This document shows positions 1 through 6,461 of a stretch of 9,391 nucleotides of DNA, one piece after another. The translations under genes and the position numbers were made by a program. Below the pieces are notes generated by a model that saw nothing but the letters and a program-made list of their open reading frames with translations, was not told the DNA's origin and did not search any database. The stretch's first letter is position 1, and each line of letters starts with the position of its first letter. This DNA is from CAZLKN01 sp964560135 (lineage in GTDB: Bacteria > Actinomycetota > JAICYB01), in contig CAZLKN010000088.1 of the NCBI GenBank assembly GCA_964560135.1, positions 1 to 9,391 on the forward strand, given 5' to 3'.

Positions 1-67
1 AGAACGCCTTGGCGGTTTCGAGATCGTCGACCACGATAAGGACGTTGTCCATCCGCCGAAGCGTCAT
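1..67 (-). CDS. VOC (glyoxalase/bleomycin-resistance fold) family protein, N-terminal fragment
   Basis: Only the first 22 codons are inside the window; the gene continues past base 1. The visible protein is MTLRRMDNVLIVVDDLETAK followed by AF. A short lead, then a hydrophobic first beta strand (NVLIVV), an Asp-Asp-Leu turn and the start of a helix (ETAKAF) is the usual opening of VOC-superfamily proteins, where this strand often carries a metal ligand. The ATG at 67 is preceded on its own strand by a purine-rich AGGGCGG, a fair ribosome-binding site; a second in-frame ATG at 52 is the alternative start. It has the same orientation as the toxin-antitoxin and peptidase genes to its right, and VOC proteins are frequent cargo of gene cassettes. 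Substrate and activity cannot be judged from 22 residues. Confidence 0.6.
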   Translation of the reverse strand, partial: MTLRRMDNVLIVVDDLETAKAF

Positions 68-161
68 TTCCGCCCTTCTCTCGCTTCGCTACTCATGCCC
101 AGTAGGTGCCGCATGAGGCGCGGCTCTACTCTTCCGCTGCATGACGATCCTGGCGCTGAGC

Positions 162-213
162 CGGCGCAGGCGAGCGAAGCGAGCTTGCGGTCGGTTCCTG
201 CGCCGAGTTATCC
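162..213 (-). repeat. attC-like palindromic element downstream of the antitoxin gene (half-conserved)
   Basis: Read on the minus strand, the element starts with GGATAAC (213-207), one spacer base, then CGGCGCAGG (205-197), whose perfect 9-bp partner CCTGCGCCG is the minus-strand reading of 170-162. The 26-base centre contains a weaker AAGC/GCTT hairpin. The opening GGATAACTCG is the same ten bases that open the element at 658-720. In attC terms it has the R'', L'' and L' parts, but no GTTATCC-like R' box follows, so the site looks degraded. The antitoxin stop codon (208-210) lies inside the R'' box. Alternative: an ordinary transcription-terminating hairpin, though no U-tract follows. Confidence 0.4.
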
Positions 214-408
214 GTCGGCACCGGGCTGGCGGCGTCGCAGCACTTCACGGAGCACCTCGTTGACCTCTCTGTCCGAGTTGAACGCGGCCGCGACATCAGG
301 ATCCAGAACGACCACGTTGGACCCATCACTGAATCGCTCGGCGTATCGGCCGCGTTCTCCCTCGGAAAAGTCGTACTCCTCGCGCATGTCGTCCTTGTCA
401 GCCTTCAT
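208..408 (-). CDS. BrnA-like / CopG-type antitoxin of a BrnT toxin-antitoxin pair
   Basis: The 66-residue product is acidic at the N-terminus and carries REEYDFSEGERGRYAERF, then NVVVLDPDVAAAF and a C-terminal helix VNEVLREVLRRR. The strand-helix-helix pattern (VVVLDPDVA followed by a VNE helix) is typical of ribbon-helix-helix antitoxins found next to BrnT toxins; such proteins bind their own promoter and neutralise the toxin. It overlaps the upstream toxin gene by 11 bases, so translation is probably coupled. The ATG at 408 is chosen because of that overlap; an ATG at 387 is a possible internal start that gives the more usual MREEYDFSEG beginning. No strong ribosome-binding site is seen. 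Unlike the toxin, this gene shows no sign of damage. Confidence 0.6.
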   Translation of the reverse strand: MKADKDDMREEYDFSEGERGRYAERFSDGSNVVVLDPDVAAAFNSDREVNEVLREVLRRRQPGADG

Positions 409-607
409 AGTCCAGTCTCTCTCGTCTCGTCGCGGGACCGTGGGGCGTCTCTCCGAGCAATATCCGGCGTTCCTCCTCGTCAGAGTGGTCTGGATCGGGG
501 ATGGTCACCGATAGGGGGTCGCGGAAGGCCAAGACAGCCTCGGGAAACGACAGACCATGCTTCTCGAGGTTGTCCGCAGCCTTCTTGGCGTCCCACTCGA
601 AGATCAC
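398..607 (-). CDS. BrnT-family toxin with an apparent internal in-frame deletion
   Basis: The N-terminal part (IFEWDAKKAADNLEKHGLSF, then PEAVLAFRDPLSVTIPDPDH) is a clear match to the BrnT RNase toxin family, and the end (ATRRERLDYEG) matches its usual C-terminus. Family members are about 90 residues; this one is 69. The missing part falls between residues 57 and 58: after LLGETPHG the sequence jumps to PATRRERLDYEG, whereas intact BrnT proteins have two beta strands there (roughly a LLVVVHTER-type strand and an IRIISARR-type strand). About 20 residues seem to have been removed in frame, so I infer an inactive toxin. The start is GTG at 607, with a TATCAT hexamer only six bases upstream and no ribosome-binding site, suggesting a leaderless transcript. 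The reading frame is otherwise open and leads into the overlapping antitoxin gene. Confidence 0.7.
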   Translation of the reverse strand: MIFEWDAKKAADNLEKHGLSFPEAVLAFRDPLSVTIPDPDHSDEEERRILLGETPHGPATRRERLDYEG

Positions 608-613
608 TCCGCG

Positions 614-619
614 ATGATA
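614..619 (-). promoter_or_regulatory. Candidate -10 box of a leaderless brnT-brnA promoter
   Basis: TATCAT on the minus strand, six bases before the GTG start codon, so transcription would begin at or next to the start codon. No convincing -35 box is seen. Leaderless mRNAs are common in actinobacteria. The same spacing is seen before polA and uvrB. Confidence 0.35.
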
Positions 620-657
620 GGAGCGCCTGGAGACACCCTCGGCTCACGCCCTCGTAC

Positions 658-720
658 GGATAACGTCTTGGCGCGTCAGTGGCGCCGCGAAGCGGCGTCC
701 GTTGTACGCGCGAGTTATCC
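658..720 (-). repeat. attC-like 63-nt imperfect palindrome between the peptidase and toxin genes
   Basis: Nested inverted repeats: outer GGATAAC (658-664) with GTTATCC (714-720), 7 bp perfect; middle GCGCG (671-675) with CGCGC (707-711), 5 bp; inner CGCCGC (683-688) with GCGGCG (692-697) around a GAA loop. The spacers between outer and middle arms are unequal (6 and 2 bases). This R''-L''-stem-L'-R' plan with asymmetric spacers is that of integron attC sites. The boxes depart from the classical GTTRRRY/RYYYAAC: GTTATCC fits five of seven positions. The element begins 32 bases after the peptidase stop codon and ends about 50 bases before the toxin start, where a cassette junction should be. 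Confidence 0.5.
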
Positions 721-751
721 CGCGTCGGCCCAAAGCTGAGGCGCGCACCGT

Positions 752-1351
752 TCACGCGGACGGCACCAGATCCCATGTCTCCGAGTTCACAATGATCGCC
801 TCATCATCGCGTAAACGAACCAGTGGCCACCTTCCTTCGAATCGACGCTCGATCGCCTCGTGGTGCGCAGCAGGATGGCGCCCGACGTGAGGGAGAACGA
901 CGAAGTCGACAAGTCCTAAGCCTTCTGTGACGGTCGTGACACCCGGATCATCGGAACCTACGTTAGGAGCAATGTCCGGTCCAGCCAGCACGGCACCGGC
1001 TGAGACACCGAGATAGGCAAGACCCTCGGGTACCAGCTGCCGGACCGCGTCGGCAAACCCGCTGCGGGTGGCGTGTTGAAGCAAGTACCGAACGTACCCG
1101 CCCGTCACGAAGACAGCGTCGGACGCTTCGAGTGCTGTCTCGACGGACGCCCGTGTCCCCGACAGCACGTCCAGCGGCACTACCGTACAGCCGGCGAGCT
1201 GCAGCGCCTGCGCACAGGATTCGACGAACGGAGCGGAGTGTAGGGGACGAGCGGCCACATCGACGAAGGCGACGGTCCGAATACTCACCGCTGGCCCCGA
1301 GAGCCAATCGCCAAGCGCTCCCAGGCCGGACGATGCCAGGAAGAGATTCAA
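752..1351 (-). CDS. Peptidase E (S51)-like protein
   Basis: The 199-residue product opens with MNLFLASSGLGAL, the usual first strand of S51 proteins. The nucleophile elbow GVSAGA (Ser117) corresponds to the catalytic serine of dipeptidase E, which cleaves after N-terminal aspartate, and VVLPH (His155) fits the catalytic histidine region. FVTGG (81-85) and the C-terminal DDEAIIVNSETWDLV are also family-like. Length is slightly short for the family. The frame stays open upstream to a TTG at 1540, but TTG at 1351 is preferred: GGAG at 1364-1361 sits nine bases ahead and the protein then begins where the family begins. Codon choice is less GC-biased than in polA or rpsA, with codons such as TTA and ATA. 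It probably forms one mobile unit with the palindrome that follows it. Substrate is unknown. Confidence 0.72.
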   Translation of the reverse strand: MNLFLASSGLGALGDWLSGPAVSIRTVAFVDVAARPLHSAPFVESCAQALQLAGCTVVPLDVLSGTRASVETALEASDAVFVTGGYVRYLLQHATRSGFADAVRQLVPEGLAYLGVSAGAVLAGPDIAPNVGSDDPGVTTVTEGLGLVDFVVLPHVGRHPAAHHEAIERRFEGRWPLVRLRDDEAIIVNSETWDLVPSA

Positions 1352-1360
1352 AGCGTTCGG

Positions 1361-1364
1361 CTCC
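1361..1364 (-). promoter_or_regulatory. Ribosome-binding site that decides the TTG start of the peptidase gene
   Basis: GGAG on the minus strand, nine bases before TTG 1351. No such motif precedes the longer in-frame TTG at 1540. The shorter start also gives the family-typical N-terminus. Confidence 0.5.
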
Positions 1365-1398
1365 AAAGCTTGCCGGGATAACTCAACCCTATACAGAC

Positions 1399-1484
1399 CC
1401 GCATAACGCTCATGTGGGGCAACATAGCGCCCTGGGGCGACAGCTGCTACCAGCGGATTCGTCGCCGCTGGGGGTGTTATGCGG
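1399..1484. repeat. Third palindromic element, 9-bp arms with attC-like boxes
   Basis: CCGCATAAC (1399-1407) and GTTATGCGG (1476-1484) are perfect reverse complements enclosing 68 bases. The boxes GCATAAC and GTTATGC each differ from the integron consensus RYYYAAC/GTTRRRY at one position. Inside is a second hairpin, CCAGCGG (1450-1456) with CCGCTGG (1465-1471). No clear L''/L' arms next to the outer boxes could be found, so the fold is less attC-like than 658-720. It sits just upstream (minus sense) of the peptidase unit, where a preceding cassette should end. Confidence 0.4.
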
Positions 1485-1603
1485 CCCCCGGGGTCGAGAT
1501 AGCGTGTGTCGGATGCACCGCCAACCGGAGCCCTCGGCAACCAACGAGATCCATGCCCGGGCGTGGCGTCACGGCTGATACGAGGCGCGGGTGATCGCCC
1601 TTT

Positions 1604-1849
1604 TTATCGGCCCCCAACCGCCCCAGCCGCCTCGCGGCGCACCGCGTGGCTCCGCGTCCGGTCGATCGGGACCTCTAGGATCCAGCGTCCGCCTGCGCCC
1701 AGCACGGCCTCCAGTTCCGCCCCCATCGACGAAGCCTTACTCCACGCGCGCGTGGGACGCGCGAGCCGCCTCCGCCAGCGCTGGGAGGTCGCAGCCGTGG
1801 GGGTGACGAAGAGCTCCTCCTCCGGCAGGCCGACTTGGGGGAGCAGGTC
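1604..1849 (-). pseudogene. MenD-like (thiamin-diphosphate synthase) C-terminal remnant
   Basis: Reading leftwards from 1849, three short pieces in two frames join into one plausible protein end. First comes DLLPQVGLPEEELFVTPT; after a shift near 1793-1797 comes GCDLPALAEAARASHARVE, interrupted by TAA at 1739-1737; after a second shift in the run of five G (1724-1720) comes GAELEAVLGAGGRWILEVPI, then DRTRSHAVRREA, ending at TAA 1606-1604. The FLPQ...LPEEELFVTP and helix-rich ...ALAEAA pattern resembles the end of MenD, which makes SEPHCHC in menaquinone synthesis. The two shifts correspond to one lost and one gained base, and one nonsense change is needed. The N-terminal four fifths is missing. 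Assignment to MenD rather than another thiamin-diphosphate enzyme rests partly on the MenE-like neighbour. Confidence 0.5.
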
Positions 1850-2157
1850 GACGACGGCTGGCTGCGCACCGGCGATGCCGGTGAGATCGGCCCCGACGGA
1901 GGGCTCCGCGTCACCGGACGGCTCGACGAGCTGATCCTCACCGGCGGCGAGAAGGTGTGGCCGAACGAGGTCGAGGCGGCCTCGCCGGCGCGCCCGGCGT
2001 GGGCGAGGTCGCCGTGGCCGGCGTGGACGACCCCGAGTGGGGACGGCGGGTGGTGGCGTGGGTGGTCCCGGCCCCCGGGACGCCTGCCCCGACCCTCGAG
2101 TCCTTGCGCGATCACGCTGCCCGGCGGCTCCCGCGCTACGCCGGGCCGGCGGGCCCT
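1841..2157 (+). pseudogene. MenE-like acyl-CoA ligase C-terminal remnant, frameshifted
   Basis: The first frame reads EQVDDGWLRTGDAGEIGPDG, then LRVTGRLDELILTGGEKVWP and NEVEA. This is the hinge and C-terminal domain of AMP-forming acyl-CoA ligases: DGWLRTGD, GRLDELI and GGEKVWPNEVE are core motifs A8-A9, closest in style to o-succinylbenzoate-CoA ligase. A single lost base around 1976-1981 moves the homology to the next frame: LAGAPGVGEVAVAGVDDPEW, then GRRVVAWVVPAP to RRLPRY. Similarity stops near 2150, before the usual P-R-T-x-x-G-K catalytic lysine. So the gene lacks its AMP-binding N-terminus, has a frameshift and lost its end. It carries the polA promoter region at its right edge. Confidence 0.72.
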
Positions 2158-2201
2158 AAGTGGTCCGGCGTGTCCAACTCCGTGGGCGACACCCCCGCCG
2201 G

Positions 2202-2207
2202 TAGACT
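2202..2207 (+). promoter_or_regulatory. Candidate -10 box of a leaderless polA promoter
   Basis: TAGACT lies seven bases before the GTG start at 2215, matching actinobacterial TANNNT. No ribosome-binding site precedes the GTG, which agrees with a leaderless message. A GTGTC/GACAC pair (2170-2174 and 2188-2192) lies just upstream; its role is unknown. Confidence 0.45.
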
Positions 2208-2214
2208 CCCTGAC

Positions 2215-4842
2215 GTGAGCGAGGAACGCGAGGGCGGACGCAAGCTCCTGCTGCTCGACGGCCACTCCCTGGCCTACCGGGCCTTCTTCGCCCTGCCCGA
2301 CACCCTCGTCACCTCCGCCGGGCAGCTCACCAACGCCGTCTACGGGTTCACCTCGATGCTGATCAAGCTCCTCGGGGACGAGCGTCCGCAGGGGATCGTG
2401 GTGTGCTTCGACCGGGCGGCCCCCACCTTCCGGGACGAGCGTTACGCCGAGTACAAGGCGGGCCGGGCCGAGACCCCCGACAGCTTCCGCGAGCAGCTCC
2501 CGCTGATCCGCGAGGTCCTCAAGTCGCTGCGGATCCCGATCGTCGAGATGGACGGCTTCGAGGCCGACGATCTGCTCGCCACCCTTGCCAGGCGGGCGAA
2601 GGAGCACGGCGACGAGGTGGTGGTGGTGACCGGCGACCGCGATTGCCTCCAGCTGGTGGGCGACGACGTGGCCGTGATGATGACCCGGCGGGGGATCAGC
2701 GACATCGTCCGCTACGACCGCGAGGGTGTGATCGAGCGCTACGGGGTGCCGCCGGAGCGGTGGACGGACTTCGCGGCCCTGAAGGGGGAGACCTCGGACA
2801 ATCTTCCGGGGGTGCCCGGGGTGGGGGACAAGACCGCCGCGAAGCTCCTGGCCGAGTACGGCGACGTGGAGGGCGTCATCGCCCACGCCGACGAGCTGCG
2901 TCCGAAGATCCGCGACGCGCTGCTGGAGATGGCCGACCAGGTCCGGCTGAACAAGGAGCTCGGCCACCTCGTGGACGACGCCCCCGTGGAGATCGAACCG
3001 GACGCTCTGCGCATCGAGCCCTGGGACGACGAGGAGGTCCGGTCGCTGTTCTCCTCGCTCGAGTTCCGCACCCTCTACGAGCGCCTCCAGGAGCTGGAGC
3101 TCGGCGAGCGGGCGGCATCCCCGGCCCTCGAGGTCAGCTCGATGGAACCTCTGGCCGACGGCGAACAGGTCCCCGCCACCGAGCTCGTGGCTCTCGCCTG
3201 GGACGGACGCTGGTGCGCGCTGTCCGCCGAGTCGGGCATGGCGCGGACGCTGCCGCTGGAGGCCGTCCCCGGACGGCTGGGCCCCCTGCTCACCGACGCG
3301 TCGGTCCCGAAGGCCGGTCACGACGCCAAGAGTCTGTTCCGGGCGCTGCTGGAGGTCGGCGACGACGTCGACGGCCTCGCCTGCGACACGCAGATCGCCG
3401 CCTACCTCCTGGAGCCGGGGACCCCGGGCGGCTACGCGCTGCCGGAGCTCGTCCGCAGATACCTGGCTGCGTCCATGGAGGGCGAGGACGATCCCGCTCC
3501 GAAGAAGGGCAGGCAGGCCACCCTCGACCTCGAACCCGACGACGGGGAGAAGGCCGCCACCGCCGCGGTGGCCGTCCGGGCGCTGGCCCCCGTCCTGTTG
3601 GAGCGCCTCGAGCACCGGGGGATGCGGGAGCTCGCGGCCACCCTCGAGTTCCCGCTGGTCGGTGTGCTGGCCCGGATGGAGCACGCCGGGATCGCCGTCG
3701 ACCGCGACTACCTGGAGGACCTCAACTCCGAGCTCGGCGACCGGATGCAGGGGCTGGAGCGGCGGATCTGGGAGCACGCCGGGGAGGAGTTCAACGTGAA
3801 CTCCAACCCGCAGCTGCAGCAGGTGCTCTTCGAACGCCTCGATCTCCCGAAGACCAAGAAGATCAAGACCGGGTACTCCACCGACCACGCCGAGCTCCTC
3901 AAGCTCCAGGGCACCCACCCGATCGTGGACGCCCTCATCGAGTACCGGGAGGTCGCCAAGCTCAAGACGGGGTTCACCGACTCGCTGCTGCCGCTGATCG
4001 ATCCCAAGACCGGACGCATCCACACCACCTACAGCCAGGTGTCGGCGGCCACGGGACGGCTGGCCTCCACGGCCCCCAACATGCAGAACATCCCGATCCG
4101 CGGCGAGCTCGGCCGGCAGATCCGCCGCGCGTTCATCGCGCCTCCCGGATACCAGCTCGTGGCCGCCGACTACTCGCAGATCGAGCTGCGCGTCCTGGCC
4201 CACCTGTCGGGCGACGAGGCGTTCCTCGAGGCCTTCGCCTCCGGCCACGACTTCCACCGGGCCATCGCCGCCAAGGTCTACGGTGTGCCGGTGGAGGGCG
4301 TCGAGCACGCCCAGCGCGACTCCGTGAAGCAGTTTTCCTACGGCATCGCCTACGGGATGTCGCCCTACGGCGTGTCCCAGCGCCTGGGGATCGAGATCGA
4401 GGACGCCCAGGCCTTCATCGACGCCTACTACGAGCAGTTCCCGAAGGTGAAGGCCTTCCTGGAGGCCCAGGTCGCCCAGGCCACCACCGCGGGCTTCACC
4501 ACGACGATGTTCGGACGCCGCCGGTACCTGCCGGAGCTGCACTCGTCCAACTACCGGATGCGGGCCCTCGGGGAGCGGATGGCGCTGAACGCGCCGATCC
4601 AGGGCAGCGCCGCCGACATCATCAAGAAGGCCATGATCGACGTCGACGCCGCCCTGCGGGCCGAGCCGGTGGCGCGGATGCTGCTCTCTGTCCACGACGA
4701 GCTCGTCTTCGAGGTGCCCGACGGCCACGCCGGGCGGGCCCGGGAGCTGGTCCGCGAGCGCATGGAGGGCACTGTCGAGCTGCGCTGCGGCATCGACGTG
4801 GAGGTCCACTCCGGCCCCACCTGGTCCGACGCCCACGCCTGA
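2215..4842 (+). CDS. polA: DNA polymerase I
   Basis: The 875-residue protein has the full three-part Pol I layout. The 5' nuclease domain (about 10-290) shows LLDGHSLAYRAF (Asp15), CFDRAAPTFR (Asp66), FEADD (116-119), TGDRD (Asp141, Asp143) and the helix-hairpin-helix SDNLPGVPGVGDKTA. The 3'-5' exonuclease domain (about 300-480) is present but lacks the metal-binding acidic residues: no DxE, KAGHDAKSLF where the family has NLKYD, and no YxxxD. The polymerase domain has motif A ADYSQIELR (Asp652), motif B RDSVKQFSYGIAYG (Arg701, Lys705, Tyr709) and motif C SVHDE (His827, Asp828). It fills gaps after excision repair and removes RNA primers. The open frame extends upstream to 1957 through the MenE remnant, but GTG 2215 gives the correct N-terminus and follows a -10 box. 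Transcribed toward rpsA. Confidence 0.97.
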   Translation: MSEEREGGRKLLLLDGHSLAYRAFFALPDTLVTSAGQLTNAVYGFTSMLIKLLGDERPQGIVVCFDRAAPTFRDERYAEYKAGRAETPDSFREQLPLIREVLKSLRIPIVEMDGFEADDLLATLARRAKEHGDEVVVVTGDRDCLQLVGDDVAVMMTRRGISDIVRYDREGVIERYGVPPERWTDFAALKGETSDNLPGVPGVGDKTAAKLLAEYGDVEGVIAHADELRPKIRDALLEMADQVRLNKELGHLVDDAPVEIEPDALRIEPWDDEEVRSLFSSLEFRTLYERLQELELGERAASPALEVSSMEPLADGEQVPATELVALAWDGRWCALSAESGMARTLPLEAVPGRLGPLLTDASVPKAGHDAKSLFRALLEVGDDVDGLACDTQIAAYLLEPGTPGGYALPELVRRYLAASMEGEDDPAPKKGRQATLDLEPDDGEKAATAAVAVRALAPVLLERLEHRGMRELAATLEFPLVGVLARMEHAGIAVDRDYLEDLNSELGDRMQGLERRIWEHAGEEFNVNSNPQLQQVLFERLDLPKTKKIKTGYSTDHAELLKLQGTHPIVDALIEYREVAKLKTGFTDSLLPLIDPKTGRIHTTYSQVSAATGRLASTAPNMQNIPIRGELGRQIRRAFIAPPGYQLVAADYSQIELRVLAHLSGDEAFLEAFASGHDFHRAIAAKVYGVPVEGVEHAQRDSVKQFSYGIAYGMSPYGVSQRLGIEIEDAQAFIDAYYEQFPKVKAFLEAQVAQATTAGFTTTMFGRRRYLPELHSSNYRMRALGERMALNAPIQGSAADIIKKAMIDVDAALRAEPVARMLLSVHDELVFEVPDGHAGRARELVRERMEGTVELRCGIDVEVHSGPTWSDAHA

Positions 4843-4868
4843 CCGGGCCCACGTGACAGTGGAAGTGG

Positions 4869-4874
4869 TAGGCT
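4869..4874 (+). promoter_or_regulatory. Candidate -10 box of the rpsA promoter
   Basis: TAGGCT in the 92-base polA-rpsA gap, inside the string GTAGGCTG that also precedes uvrB. Transcription would start near 4881, giving a leader of about 54 bases. No -35 box at normal spacing is evident. Confidence 0.4.
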
Positions 4875-4887
4875 GAATGTTGCTCCG

Positions 4888-4923
4888 GCCCCCAAGGGGG
4901 CTTGGAGACACTTGCAAGGAGGT
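4888..4923 (+). promoter_or_regulatory. rpsA leader: GC hairpin plus near-perfect Shine-Dalgarno
   Basis: GCCCCC (4888-4893) and GGGGGC (4896-4901) can form a tight hairpin. It is followed by AAGGAGGT (4916-4923), a near-perfect anti-16S match 11 bases before ATG 4935. This fixes the start and contrasts with the leaderless neighbours. A hairpin ahead of a strong site could allow S1 autoregulation, known in E. coli, but that is inference. Confidence 0.5.
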
Positions 4924-4934
4924 TACCCCCCACC

Positions 4935-6449
<1,515 letters not shown>

Positions 6450-6461
6450 GCGCCTGCGCGC

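Larger units (their letters stand above)
207..664. repeat. 9-bp inverted repeat bounding the brnT-brnA unit
   Basis: GTTATCCGT at 207-215 and its exact reverse complement ACGGATAAC at 656-664 frame the toxin-antitoxin pair. The core GTTATCC/GGATAAC is shared with the repeat around the peptidase gene, but the last two bases (GT here, CG there) are specific to this unit. In integron cassettes the first bases of a cassette complement the R'' box at its own 3' end, because the two pair in the excised circle; that is what is seen here. The pairing extends exactly 9 bp and then stops on both sides. Confidence 0.45.
712..1384. repeat. 11-bp inverted repeat bounding the peptidase E-like gene
   Basis: GAGTTATCCCG at 712-722 and its exact reverse complement CGGGATAACTC at 1374-1384 frame the gene, the right copy lying 23 bases before the TTG start. 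Together with the 9-bp repeat around the toxin-antitoxin pair, this gives two adjacent units, each with a shared core and a unit-specific flank. In a cassette reading, the unit in minus orientation would begin at G^TT in the 1382-1381 dinucleotide and end at the G at 664. Confidence 0.45.

Noticed and set aside
207..722. GTTATCC motifs as DnaA boxes and a replication origin
   Set aside because: The sites read TTATCCGTC and TTATCCCGC, losing the CACA-like 3' half of the DnaA consensus; they are not clustered near dnaA/dnaN or an AT-rich stretch.
712..1384. The inverted repeats as terminal repeats of an insertion sequence or MITE
   Set aside because: No transposase, no target-site duplication, and the enclosed gene is a peptidase; the cassette reading accounts for the palindromes and unit-specific flanks better.
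1742..1755. 14-bp palindrome CCACGCGCGCGTGG
   Set aside because: It lies inside the decayed MenD remnant in an alternating CG run; no regulated gene is adjacent.
2403..4856. Second plus-strand frame of 817 codons inside polA
   Set aside because: Arg/Gly/Pro-rich shadow of the polA frame without domains.
1675..4917. Open minus-strand frame of about 1080 codons opposite polA
   Set aside because: It is antisense to a perfectly conserved polymerase, is rich in His-Leu-Gly-Arg low-complexity sequence, and has no recognisable domain; long antisense frames are expected from strong GC bias at third positions. Only its left end overlaps the MenD remnant.
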